Assembly (NCBI GenBank): GCA_021789355.1
Contig: JAJYJR010000130.1
Coordinates: forward strand, 1 to 11,056
Reading direction: 5' to 3'
From: Chloroflexota bacterium
Lineage (GTDB): Bacteria > Chloroflexota > Limnocylindria > Limnocylindrales > CSP1-4
Length of the DNA: 11,056 nucleotides
The position numbers and the translations under genes were made by a program. A model generated the notes under the pieces. The model saw nothing but the letters and a program-made list of their open reading frames with translations. It was not told the DNA's origin and did no database searches. This document shows, piece after piece, positions 1 through 6,067 of this stretch. Within the stretch, counting starts at the first letter, position 1. The number at the start of each line of letters is the position of its first letter.

Positions 1-855
1 GTCGCGCTGGGCATCGTGGGCTCGTACCTCCTGGTCGCGGTCTACCTGTCCGAGCGGATCCGCCCGCACGTCAGCTACCAGTGGTGGCGGCGCTTCCACT
101 ACCTGAGCTTCGTCGCGTTCCTCCTCGCGCTCGTCCACGGCGTCGCGACGGGGAGTGACACCCGGGCGCCGTGGGCCATCCTGCTGTACGCAGGCAGCAT
201 CGTGCTCGTCGGCGCGCTGCTGGTGGCGCGGCTGTTCCCGGCGGAGGGCACCCGCCGCCACCCGCTGATCGCGGCCGTCTGTGGCTCGGCCCTGGTCTAC
301 GGGATCGTCTGGGCCAGCGCGGGGCCCCTGCAGCCCGGCTGGAACGTGATCGCCAACGACGGACGGGGCTCGGGAGCGACGCCCCAGACGCTCGCGGCCC
401 TCGGGATTGCCACGACCGGCGGAGGCCCGGGCAACGCGGCAGCGGCGGGCACCGGCGGGGGACCGGCTACCACCTCGTCGCCGGCCACGACGCCGGGTCC
501 GGTGCAGGCTTCGTTCCAGGCGCGCGTGTACGGGGGTGACGGCAACGCCGTGCTCCTGTACGGGCAGCTCGAGGGCGCGGCCGGCAACCAGTTCCAGCTG
601 CAACTGAACGGAACGGGGTCAGGTGCGCTGGGCCAGGTGCAGTTGCAGGGGTCGGACGGGCGCACCTGCTCCGGACCCGTGACCCAGATTGGCAATACCA
701 GCATCACGGCCACGTGCGCGACCGGTGACGGTGCCTCGTGGACGCTGCGGCTGGTGATCGGGTCGGTGGAGCGACGGGGCGTGACGGGAACCTTGATCGC
801 GACCCCCGGCGGATCGGCACAGCGGGGATCCGGCGGGCCGGTCGGCGGCCTCTGA
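1..855 (+). CDS. Ferric-reductase-like transmembrane protein, C-terminal part (5' end outside window)
   Basis: The reading frame is open from base 1, so the true start lies upstream. The visible part begins with membrane helices. The segment around bases 85-165 (WRRFHYLS...LVHGVATGSDT) has the two spaced histidines (FH and VH) and flanking pattern of the ferric-reductase-like haem-binding membrane domain (family knowledge). Two more hydrophobic helices follow (about bases 175-235 and 265-310). Next comes a Gly/Ala/Thr/Pro-rich linker (about 355-510), then a beta-rich, probably extracytoplasmic tail with two cysteines (RTCSG and ATCATG). The family moves electrons across the membrane through b-type haem; no FAD/NAD-binding domain is present in this part, so the electron partner is unknown. 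The stop codon lies inside an 18-bp tandem repeat. The N-terminal helices are not visible, so the family call is good but not complete. Confidence 0.8.
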   Translation, partial: VALGIVGSYLLVAVYLSERIRPHVSYQWWRRFHYLSFVAFLLALVHGVATGSDTRAPWAILLYAGSIVLVGALLVARLFPAEGTRRHPLIAAVCGSALVYGIVWASAGPLQPGWNVIANDGRGSGATPQTLAALGIATTGGGPGNAAAAGTGGGPATTSSPATTPGPVQASFQARVYGGDGNAVLLYGQLEGAAGNQFQLQLNGTGSGALGQVQLQGSDGRTCSGPVTQIGNTSITATCATGDGASWTLRLVIGSVERRGVTGTLIATPGGSAQRGSGGPVGGL

Positions 856-911
856 CCGTTCGGCGGCCTCTGACCGGTCGGCGGCCTCTGACCGTTCGGC
901 CGCCTCTGACC
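840..911. repeat. Four 18-bp tandem repeats carrying in-frame stop codons
   Basis: Four copies of an 18-bp unit close to GGTCGGCGGCCTCTGACC start at 840, 858, 876 and 894. Because 18 is a multiple of three, each copy puts a TGA in the same frame (853-855, 871-873, 889-891, 907-909); the first is the stop of the upstream gene. Copy 4 has GGCCGCC where the others have GGCGGCC, so copy 3 (880-886) and copy 4 (898-904) can pair as a 7-bp hairpin with an 11-nt loop. Confidence 0.85.
880..904 (+). terminator. Possible transcription terminator hairpin in the tandem repeats
   Basis: GGCGGCC (880-886) and GGCCGCC (898-904) form a 7-bp all-GC stem about 25 nt after the upstream stop codon. No T-run follows, so an intrinsic terminator is uncertain. 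Confidence 0.35.
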
Positions 912-945
912 CTGACCGGCCCGGCGGGACGGCCGCGCGGCTGGC

Positions 946-1149
946 TCAGGCCCGACCGACCCGCACCAGGTCCCACGTGTCGGCGATCGCGGCGGGGAGG
1001 AGTTCGCCGCGGTGCGCCGGGCAGGCCTGGGCGGGATCGGAGGGATTGCCGCGACCGAGGCGGGCCGCCTGCGCATGACCCCGACGGACGACCGGGAGGA
1101 GGAGAACCGGTGATCGGGGCATGGGCGTGAGCGGGATCGCTTCGGTCAT
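946..1149 (-). CDS. Possible short hypothetical protein (67 aa)
   Basis: Not a recognised family. The frame has ATG starts at 1149 and 1122 (also one at 1176) and ends at TGA 948-946. The C-terminal half, with CPAHRGELLP and IADTWDLVRV, looks protein-like: a Cys and His followed by a predicted amphipathic helix. The N-terminal part is Pro/Arg/Leu-rich. No convincing Shine-Dalgarno sequence precedes any of the starts. In support, a TAGCTT -10-like element (1246-1241) sits 9 nt after a paired TTCAGG box read in this same direction. Against it, the frame stays open far upstream, as is usual in GC-rich DNA, and the region could simply be non-coding. Confidence 0.33.
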   Translation of the reverse strand: MTEAIPLTPMPRSPVLLLPVVRRGHAQAARLGRGNPSDPAQACPAHRGELLPAAIADTWDLVRVGRA

Positions 1150-1240
1150 GGCACTCGGGCTTGGAGAAGGCTCCATCGAGCCGAGGAGGCTCCGACGGCC
1201 GGTCCGTCGGTGGACGCCCCTCGTTCGTCTCACGACCCGG

Positions 1241-1246
1241 AAGCTA
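1241..1246 (-). promoter_or_regulatory. Putative -10 element (TAGCTT) next to the TTCAGG pair
   Basis: TAGCTT fits TANNNT and lies 9 nt downstream of the TTCAGG pair on the minus strand. If used, transcription would run toward the possible short gene at 1149-946 with a leader of roughly 85 nt. Confidence 0.3.
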
Positions 1247-1255
1247 TCGCTCAGA

Positions 1256-1272
1256 CCTGAAGTAACCCTGAA
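1256..1272 (-). promoter_or_regulatory. Paired TTCAGG box, 11-bp period (OmpR/PhoB-type site), copy A
   Basis: On the minus strand this reads TTCAGG-N5-TTCAGG (plus strand CCTGAA at 1256-1261 and 1267-1272). Direct hexamer repeats with an 11-bp period are the usual site for dimers of OmpR/PhoB-type response regulators (family knowledge). The same pair occurs upstream of the DUF5666-type gene at 2248-2264. Read on the minus strand, a TAGCTT -10-like hexamer follows 9 nt later (1246-1241), the spacing expected for a PhoB-type activated promoter. The box could instead serve doxX, which starts about 290 bp away on the other strand. Confidence 0.5.
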
Positions 1273-1552
1273 ATCACGGCTGGCGCGCGGGCGCTGACAC
1301 CCGACCGCAATTGCCACGGGGCCGGCCGCGAGAGCACTGCAATCCGGACGCGGCAGGGCCGGGCGGCCCGGTGCACGGGCGGTGCGAATGGCCCATCCCC
1401 GCGCCAAATGGCCCAGCGCGCTGTGCGAACAAACGCCCAACCCAGCGTGACTCTTGGCCGTCTCGCCGGTCACCCCGCCCCACCGACCATGACGGCAGGA
1501 AGGACGGGACGCATCCGGCGGACCACGGAAGGACGGCCAGCGGAGTCCCGAC
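1273..1552. other. Non-coding stretch upstream of doxX
   Basis: No supported gene. The only structure seen is a 9-bp direct repeat, AATGGCCCA, at 1387-1395 and 1407-1415. The copies are 20 bp apart, about two helical turns, on the upstream side of doxX. No clear -35/-10 pair for doxX was found. Confidence 0.4.
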
Positions 1553-1563
1553 AAGGAGACACG

Positions 1564-2079
1564 ATGAACAGCTCGTACGGCAAGGCCACAGCGATCATGC
1601 GGATCGCCCTGGGCTTCGGCTTCCTCTATGCCGGCCTGGAAAAGGCCCTCGACCTCTCCGGCGGTGGCCCCTTCTCGGCAGCGGGCTTCCTGAAGTTCGC
1701 CACCCTCGGGACGCTCCCGGGATCGAACCCCAAGGTGGTCGTAAACCCCACCCACGACCTGTGGGTGTCGCTGGCCAGCAACGGGGCGCTGATGCCGGTC
1801 ATCAACACCCTCGTGGTGTTGGGCGAGATCGGTATCGGCCTTGCCCTGGTCCTGGGCCTGGCGACCCGCTTCGCCGGCGTCATGGGCGCCCTGCTCACGG
1901 GGCTCTTCTTCGTCGCGTCGTGGAGCTTCGCCAACGGCGTCATCAACCAGCAGTTCCTGTACGCGGCCCTGTCGCTCTACCTCGCGTTCGTGGGAGCCGG
2001 TGCGGTCTGGGGGCTCGATGGAGTCCTCGCCCGGACGCAGCTGCTCGCCAAGACCCCGCTGCGCGTGTTCGTGGCCTGA
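1564..2079 (+). CDS. DoxX family membrane protein
   Basis: A 171-aa integral membrane protein. The ATG at 1564 is chosen over an upstream in-frame start because AAGGAG (1553-1558) lies at good spacing before it. The opening AIMRIALGFGFLYAGLEKAL is the typical first helix of the DoxX/DoxD family. Three further helices follow, around MPVINTLVVLGEIGIGLALV, FAGVMGALLTGLFFVASW and the C-terminal FLYAALSLYLAFVGAGAVWG. DoxD/DoxX were first described as subunits of thiosulfate:quinone oxidoreductase, but most bacterial DoxX proteins have no proven reaction and are linked loosely to redox and envelope stress. The loop between helices 1 and 2 (about residues 35-70) is long. The gene stands alone and is closed by a perfect hairpin at 2176-2211. 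Confidence 0.9.
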   Translation: MNSSYGKATAIMRIALGFGFLYAGLEKALDLSGGGPFSAAGFLKFATLGTLPGSNPKVVVNPTHDLWVSLASNGALMPVINTLVVLGEIGIGLALVLGLATRFAGVMGALLTGLFFVASWSFANGVINQQFLYAALSLYLAFVGAGAVWGLDGVLARTQLLAKTPLRVFVA

Positions 2080-2175
2080 TCACCGTCGTCCGGGTCCGTC
2101 CGGCCCACTGGGTGCGGGCCTGACGGGCGGGCCGATCCTCCGGCCCTTCCACGGACGATCGCCCAGCCCGTCAGA

Positions 2176-2211
2176 CAGAAACCGCCGGGGCGCGAGCTCA
2201 GGCGGTTTCTG
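2176..2211 (+). terminator. Hairpin terminator after doxX
   Basis: CAGAAACCGCC (2176-2186) pairs perfectly with GGCGGTTTCTG (2201-2211): an 11-bp stem with a 14-nt loop that itself holds GAGCTC. It lies about 97 nt after the doxX stop and before the promoter region of the next gene. There is no strong T-run after it. Confidence 0.6.
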
Positions 2212-2247
2212 GATTCCGGCGCCGGGATCCGGGCCGACATGGACGGA

Positions 2248-2264
2248 TTCAGGACACGTTCAGG
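2248..2264 (+). promoter_or_regulatory. Paired TTCAGG box, 11-bp period (OmpR/PhoB-type site), copy B
   Basis: TTCAGG at 2248-2253 and 2259-2264, separated by ACACG. It is the same TTCAGG-N5-TTCAGG arrangement as copy A at 1256-1272, here pointing toward the DUF5666-type gene 83 nt downstream. It lies inside the longer possible reading frame starting at 2239, which argues that the later ATG is the real start. Inferred role: activator site for the gene at 2347. Confidence 0.5.
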
Positions 2265-2268
2265 GGCA

Positions 2269-2288
2269 CCTGCGAGGCTGATCGCAGG
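2269..2288. promoter_or_regulatory. Inverted repeat in the 5' region of the DUF5666-type gene
   Basis: CCTGCGA (2269-2275) and TCGCAGG (2282-2288) form a perfect 7-bp inverted repeat with a 6-nt spacer, just downstream of the TTCAGG pair. It could be an operator half-pair or a leader hairpin; function unknown. Confidence 0.4.
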
Positions 2289-2346
2289 ATCGGAGGCGGC
2301 CCAGAGCTTGCCGTTCCCGCCGAATGTACAGGGAGCCACGATACGC

Positions 2347-3411
2347 ATGCACGACGACACATCGGACGCGAGCCCGTCCCGGCGGGCTCGCATCCCGTTC
2401 ATCGCAGCCGCGCTTGCCGCCCTCCTCGGCATCGGCGCGTTCGGCGTTGCGATCGCCTCGGGCGGCCAGTCCTTGCCGGCCGGCGCGGCGATACCGCTCG
2501 TCTCCACCGCGACGCAGGCGCCTTCGGGCGGATGGTCCGGTCCGGCGGCCGGGATCGGTCAGCGCGGCCCGGGCTGGATGGGCCCCCGGGGCGGCCGCCC
2601 TGGGGGCGGCCCGATGGCGGGTGACATCACGATCACGGCCATCAACGGGACGCAGCTGTCGCTGAAGACCGCGGACGGCTGGACGCGCACGATCGACGCC
2701 AGCGGCGCGACCGTGACGCGCGGCGGCCAGACCGTGGCCCTGGCGACCCTGCAGGTGGGCGACCAGATCACGTTCCGCGAGACTCGGCAGGCCGACGGCA
2801 CCTTCAAGATCGACTCGATCGGCGTCATGCAGCCACGCGTCGCCGGGACGGTGAGCGCGGTCGGCGACACGACCATCACGATCTCCCAGCCCGATGGCAC
2901 GTCGCGGACCGTCCAGCTGACCTCCGCCACGACCTACGCGCTGGCCGGGCAACCGGCGACGAAGAGCGCCGTCACCGTGGGTGCGCAGGTCGCCGTCGAG
3001 GGCACCGTCGCGACGGCCGGGACGTTCACCGCCTCGGCGGTCCAGGTGATGCCGGCACGCGTGGCCGGCATAGTGTCCGCGAAGACGTCGACCACCATCA
3101 CCGTCACGGATCGTGGCGGCAAGTCGGTGACCATCGATGTCGGGGCCTCCACCACGTACCAGGTCAGCGGCACCAGCAGCCCGACGATCGCCGACGTCAC
3201 GGTGGGCGCAACGATCGAGGCCCAGGGCACCCGCAACGCCGACGGCTCGCTCACCGCCTCCGTGGTGCGCGTCCTGCCGGCGGGCCAGCTGGGTCGCGGG
3301 CCGATGGGCGGATGGGGCATGCGCGGCATGTGGGGCGGCCCGCCCAACGGCCAGGCGCCCGTGACGCCGCCGGCCGGCTCCGGCTCGAACAACGGCGCCA
3401 GCGGCGCCTGA
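2347..3411 (+). CDS. Membrane-anchored protein with three DUF5666-like repeats
   Basis: A 354-aa protein. The ATG at 2347 is preferred over 2239 because GGGAG (2331-2335) precedes it and it gives a short cytoplasmic tail, a helix at residues 16-38 (signal anchor) and then an export-type body. Residues 60-92 are Gly/Pro/Trp/Met-rich. Three beta-rich repeats of almost exactly 74 residues follow, at about 93-166, 167-240 and 241-313. Each runs from an I/V-T-A/S opening through a central VGxxI/V segment to an x-V-x-P end; this is the DUF5666 pattern. The tail (314-354) is again Gly/Met/Trp-rich, with GPMGGWGMRGMW. DUF5666 has no established function; an extracytoplasmic OB- or beta-barrel-like role is likely. 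A response-regulator-type box lies upstream and a strong hairpin downstream. Confidence 0.85.
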   Translation: MHDDTSDASPSRRARIPFIAAALAALLGIGAFGVAIASGGQSLPAGAAIPLVSTATQAPSGGWSGPAAGIGQRGPGWMGPRGGRPGGGPMAGDITITAINGTQLSLKTADGWTRTIDASGATVTRGGQTVALATLQVGDQITFRETRQADGTFKIDSIGVMQPRVAGTVSAVGDTTITISQPDGTSRTVQLTSATTYALAGQPATKSAVTVGAQVAVEGTVATAGTFTASAVQVMPARVAGIVSAKTSTTITVTDRGGKSVTIDVGASTTYQVSGTSSPTIADVTVGATIEAQGTRNADGSLTASVVRVLPAGQLGRGPMGGWGMRGMWGGPPNGQAPVTPPAGSGSNNGASGA

Positions 3412-3477
3412 ACCGTACGCCGCCGGAATCGCCGCGGAGGTCCGTGGCGAACGGCTGCGGGAACCACCCGCACGCAG

Positions 3478-3506
3478 GGACGCGGCCGGGAACTCCGGCC
3501 GCGTCC
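3478..3506 (+). terminator. Strong hairpin after the DUF5666-type gene
   Basis: GGACGCGGCCGG (3478-3489) and CCGGCCGCGTCC (3495-3506) form a perfect 12-bp stem with a 5-nt loop (GAACT), 66 nt after the stop. It lacks a T-run but is very stable. It ends only about 18 nt before the -10 of the aquaporin gene, so it separates the two transcripts. Confidence 0.6.
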
Positions 3507-3524
3507 GGCTGCCGGCCCCGGCGG

Positions 3525-3530
3525 TAGCAT
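3525..3530 (+). promoter_or_regulatory. Leaderless-type -10 (TAGCAT) for the aquaporin gene
   Basis: TAGCAT is followed by 7 nt and then the GTG start at 3538. This puts the expected transcription start at or beside the first base of the start codon, and there is no Shine-Dalgarno sequence. The same arrangement precedes two other genes here. Confidence 0.55.
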
Positions 3531-3537
3531 CCCGTTC

Positions 3538-4452
3538 GTGACTGCACTCGCCCTCCGATCCGACCCGGGCGCCTCGGCCCCCACGGTGGCCCGGCACGGA
3601 TCGTGGGTGCCGGCGCGCGGCGGTCTCCACGGGGGCGCCTGGGCGGCGGAGCTCATCGGGACGGCGATCCTCGTGTTCGGGGGCCTGAGCGCGGTCGTGC
3701 TCGATTTCGGCGCCGGTTCGCCGGTCGCGGCGGCCATGCCCGGCGTCTCGATCAGGCTGCTCCTGACGGGGGCACTTTTCGCCGGTACCGGCGCCATCGT
3801 GACCGTGTCCCCCCTCGGTCGTCGCAGCGGCGCCCACCTCAACCCGGCGGTGACGCTGGCCTTCTGGTTGACCGGACACGTGCATCCCCACGACCTCGCC
3901 GGCTACGTCGGCGGGCAACTCGTCGGCGCGCTCGTCGGAGCCGCTGCGCTGGTCGTGGTCTGGGGGCGCGCGGCCGCCTCGGTGCATGACGGCGTGACCC
4001 AGCCGGGGACAGGCGTTGGCCAGCCTGAGGCGGCTGGCATCGAGGCGCTCATGACCGCCGCGCTGGTGCTCACGATCCTGCTGTTCGTGTCGGACGCCCG
4101 CACGATGCGGTGGACACCGGCCGCGGTCTGGGCGGTGGTCACGCTCCTCGTCTGGCAGGGTGCGCCGTTCACGGGGACCAGCCTGAACCCTGCGCGGAGC
4201 CTGGGACCCGCGCTGGTCGGCGCGAACGTCCACGCGCTGTGGGTGTACCTCGTCGGACCGCCGGCGGGGGCCGTGCTCGCGGTCGTGGTCCAGCGGCTGG
4301 TGCTGCCGGGCGTGGTCCCGCTCACGGCCAAGCTCTTCCACGTGGCCGGCGACCGGCCCACCACCCTGGGGCACTTTCCGGGGGCCGTCGGCGGGGGCGC
4401 CGCCGGCAAGGGAGTCGCCGGCGGGGGAGTCGCCGGAGGGGGAGTCGCCTGA
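3538..4452 (+). CDS. Aquaporin / MIP family channel
   Basis: A 304-aa membrane channel for water or small uncharged solutes. The two pore signatures are intact: HLNPAVTLAF near residue 100 and GTSLNPARSLGPA near residue 215. The second loop carries Ser after NPAR, as in aquaporins of the AqpZ type, where glycerol facilitators usually have Asp. About six helices with the re-entrant loops fit the normal fold. The N-terminal 30 residues are an extra hydrophilic segment, and the C-terminus has a glycine-rich repeated tail (GVAGG repeats), so the protein is longer than the usual 230-260 aa. The GTG start fits a leaderless promoter at 3525-3530. It is convergent with tetR. Exact substrate cannot be read from sequence alone. 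Confidence 0.92.
   Translation: MTALALRSDPGASAPTVARHGSWVPARGGLHGGAWAAELIGTAILVFGGLSAVVLDFGAGSPVAAAMPGVSIRLLLTGALFAGTGAIVTVSPLGRRSGAHLNPAVTLAFWLTGHVHPHDLAGYVGGQLVGALVGAAALVVVWGRAAASVHDGVTQPGTGVGQPEAAGIEALMTAALVLTILLFVSDARTMRWTPAAVWAVVTLLVWQGAPFTGTSLNPARSLGPALVGANVHALWVYLVGPPAGAVLAVVVQRLVLPGVVPLTAKLFHVAGDRPTTLGHFPGAVGGGAAGKGVAGGGVAGGGVA
4411..4449 (+). repeat. 15-bp tandem repeat at the 3' end of the aquaporin gene
   Basis: GGAGTCGCCGGCGGG (4411-4425), GGAGTCGCCGGAGGG (4426-4440) and a partial copy (4441-4449) stand immediately before the stop codon. They encode GVAGG repeats. In-frame repeat number could vary between strains without breaking the gene. Confidence 0.8.
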
Positions 4453-4515
4453 CGCGGAGCCACGTGGACACGAGTCGGCGCGCCCGCTGAGACGGGGCAC
4501 CTCCCACCCGAGGCG

Positions 4516-5208
4516 TCAGCAGATCAGGTCGGCGTCCGGGCCACCGGGTGCGCCTGGCGACGCAGCATCAGCGGCGGCCGCGGCGTAGCCTCGGAGAACG
4601 GCGTCGACCACACGCTCCGCGAAGTCGCGGGTCAGCTCGCCGCCGAACATCAGGCGGAAGTAGACCGGCCCCACCAGCAGCTCGGTGGCCACGTCGACGT
4701 CCGCGTCGGCGCGCAGGTCGCCCCGCCTGATCCCGCGCCAGATTGCCCGTCGCACCTCGTCCCGGCGCCCCTGCACCACGCTGGCTCTGAAGTGATCCCC
4801 GAGGAGCGGGTTCATGGCGATCTGCGAGAGCAGGGCCGCGATCACCGGCCCGAAGGGTGTGTCGTTCACCGCCCGCATCGCGTTCAGAGTGGCGGCCAGC
4901 AGTTCCTCGCGCGTGTCGCCCGTCTCGGCGATCACGATATGGGGAGAGGCGAGCTCCTCGAGCACCGCGAGCGACAGCTCCTCCTTGGAATCCCAGCGCC
5001 GGTAGATCGTGGCTTTTCCGACGCCCGCCCGGATCGCGACGTGCTCCAGCCGCAGGCCGGCGAACCCCTCGCTGATCAGCAGCTCCCGGGCGGCATCGAG
5101 GATGGCCCGCTGGACGCGGTCGCTGCGAGGCCGTCCCCTGCGCGGCGTGCCCCTGGGTGAGCCCGGCGACGAGTTCCGGAACGGAGCGTCTTGCATATCC
5201 GTCGTCAC
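4516..5208 (-). CDS. TetR/AcrR family transcriptional regulator
   Basis: A 230-aa regulator. The DNA-binding helix-turn-helix lies at about residues 28-80: AILDAARELLISEGFAGL, then AIRAGVGKATIYRRW, the recognition helix with the classic K-x-T-x-Y-R/H-x-F/W ending. The remainder is the helical ligand-binding and dimer domain with no recognisable ligand. The start is set at GTG 5208 because a TATCCT -10 stands 6 nt upstream, with TTGTGA 17 bp before it (leaderless arrangement). The ATG at 5196, in the same frame four codons later, has no ribosome binding site. A palindrome at 5217-5236 overlaps this promoter, so self-repression is likely. It is divergent from the 82-aa protein and convergent with the aquaporin; either could be a target. 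Confidence 0.92.
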   Translation of the reverse strand: MTTDMQDAPFRNSSPGSPRGTPRRGRPRSDRVQRAILDAARELLISEGFAGLRLEHVAIRAGVGKATIYRRWDSKEELSLAVLEELASPHIVIAETGDTREELLAATLNAMRAVNDTPFGPVIAALLSQIAMNPLLGDHFRASVVQGRRDEVRRAIWRGIRRGDLRADADVDVATELLVGPVYFRLMFGGELTRDFAERVVDAVLRGYAAAAADAASPGAPGGPDADLIC

Positions 5209-5219
5209 GGCGATAGGAT
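5191..5219 (+). promoter_or_regulatory. Possible promoter for the 82-aa protein
   Basis: TTGCAT (5191-5196), 17-bp spacer, TAGGAT (5214-5219). Transcription from about 5226 would include the AAGGTG ribosome binding site before ATG 5256. The -35 matches the consensus only in its first three bases. Confidence 0.4.
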
Positions 5220-5243
5220 ACGCAACGGATCGTATCGTCACAA
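5215..5243 (-). promoter_or_regulatory. tetR promoter (TTGTGA - 17 bp - TATCCT)
   Basis: On the minus strand the -35 TTGTGA is at 5243-5238, the spacer is 17 bp, and the -10 TATCCT is at 5220-5215. Six nt then lead to GTG at 5208. No leader or Shine-Dalgarno sequence is expected. Confidence 0.6.
5217..5236. promoter_or_regulatory. Palindromic TetR-type operator between divergent genes
   Basis: GATACG (5217-5222) and CGTATC (5231-5236) are perfect inverted arms with an 8-bp spacer. A wider imperfect palindrome runs 5211-5237 (CGATAGGAT / ATCGTATCG, one mismatch per arm). It covers the tetR -10 and spacer and also overlaps a possible plus-strand promoter (TTGCAT 5191-5196, 17 bp, TAGGAT 5214-5219). 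Size, symmetry and place fit an autoregulated TetR operator controlling both directions. Confidence 0.65.
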
Positions 5244-5255
5244 GGTGACTTCTCA

Positions 5256-5504
5256 ATGACCGACAACTACCACGTTCTCGCCTCCATCGAAGCGGCGCAG
5301 CACGACACGCCGTTCTGTCACTGCGGAGCCCCCGCCCTGCTGGTCGGGCGCGACCGCGGCGTGTGGCTCGAATGCTCGACGCTCGGGGAGCACAGGTCGG
5401 CGCTGCGCCGGCTGCTCGCGCTCGATCTCGCGGCGGGTCACACCCGCCGGCTCGTGGTCGACCTGGCGGCCGACGACGCGGCGGGGCTCGAGTCGGCCGC
5501 CTGA
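5256..5504 (+). CDS. Small Cys-containing hypothetical protein (82 aa)
   Basis: Function not known. ATG 5256 has AAGGTG at 5242-5247 at good spacing. The middle carries FCHCGAPALLV followed by a beta-like VWLECS: two Cys as C-x-C and a third Cys about 18 residues on, with nearby His. This could bind a metal, like an incomplete zinc ribbon, but a fourth ligand is not clear. The C-terminal half is helical and Leu/Arg/Asp-rich (RRLLALDLAAGHTRR). It is divergent from tetR with the operator in between, so it is a likely TetR target. It is convergent with the SRPBCC gene. Confidence 0.75.
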   Translation: MTDNYHVLASIEAAQHDTPFCHCGAPALLVGRDRGVWLECSTLGEHRSALRRLLALDLAAGHTRRLVVDLAADDAAGLESAA

Positions 5505-5544
5505 GCCGGCCTGAGGCGATGGCGAACTGACGCCGCGGCGATCC

Positions 5545-5575
5545 CGGCCGGGCTTCGAGACTAGCCGCCCGGCCG
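5545..5575. terminator. Terminator-like hairpin between convergent genes
   Basis: CGGCCGGGC (5545-5553) and GCCCGGCCG (5567-5575) form a perfect 9-bp stem with a 13-nt loop. The hairpin includes the stop codon (5563-5561) and last codons of the SRPBCC gene and lies 40 nt after the stop of the plus-strand gene, so it could serve both directions. Confidence 0.5.
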
Positions 5576-6031
5576 CAGGTCGACGCTGAAGTCGAGGTGC
5601 GCGCGGAGCATGGCCAGGGCATCGCTCCAGAGCGCGATCGCCTCCGCCCAGGCGTCGATCGCACCCGGGAGTTCGAGGAGGAAGGGACCGTCCTCGAGCT
5701 CGATGTGGGTTCCGTACCCCGCCGGGCCGATCGCCACCTGGACGGTGGTGACCAGGGACTCGTCCGGGAGCCACGGCCGGTGGAACGCGAACCGCGAGTC
5801 GGGCTCCGCCCGCGTCACCTCCCACCAGACGCGCCGGTCCGGCCAGGCCAGCACGGACCGCGATCCGACCGCCAGGCCGCCCTCGATCTGGACGGGAAAC
5901 CACCGCGCGAGCTCCTCCGGGTCGGCCCAGGCGCGGAACACCCGCTGCGGAGGGGCGTTGAGCCGGCGGCGCAGGCGCACCCAGCGCCGCAGGTCGGTCC
6001 CGGGCGGAAGCCGCGGTTCGTCCTCTGCCAT
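5561..6031 (-). CDS. SRPBCC / AHSA1-like domain protein
   Basis: A 156-aa protein of the START/SRPBCC fold. The opening after a short tail, RRRLNAPPQRVFRAWADPEELARWFP, is the hallmark first strand and helices of the AHSA1 (Aha1 C-terminal-like) family. It continues with the expected strands (SVLAWPDRRVWWEVTRAEPDSRFAF, SLVTTVQVAIGPAGYGTHIELED) and a final long helix (WAEAIALWSDALAMLRAHLDF). These proteins bind hydrophobic ligands in a central cavity; the ligand is unknown here. The GC-rich run GGGGGA just upstream gives a ribosome binding site for ATG 6031. It is last in a minus-strand run, 36 nt after the 71-aa CxC protein. Confidence 0.88.
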   Translation of the reverse strand: MAEDEPRLPPGTDLRRWVRLRRRLNAPPQRVFRAWADPEELARWFPVQIEGGLAVGSRSVLAWPDRRVWWEVTRAEPDSRFAFHRPWLPDESLVTTVQVAIGPAGYGTHIELEDGPFLLELPGAIDAWAEAIALWSDALAMLRAHLDFSVDLRPGG

Positions 6032-6067
6032 GCGGTCCCCCTGTTCAGGCCAGGGTCGGATCCGGCG

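Noticed and set aside
2239..2346. N-terminal extension of the DUF5666-type protein from ATG 2239
   Set aside because: It would put 36 extra residues before the signal anchor and would overlap the TTCAGG pair and an inverted repeat; the ATG at 2347 has a ribosome binding site.
2260..4500. 746-aa minus-strand open frame
   Set aside because: Composition is Arg/Gly/His/Asp-rich low complexity; it is the shadow of the DUF5666-type and aquaporin genes in GC-rich DNA.
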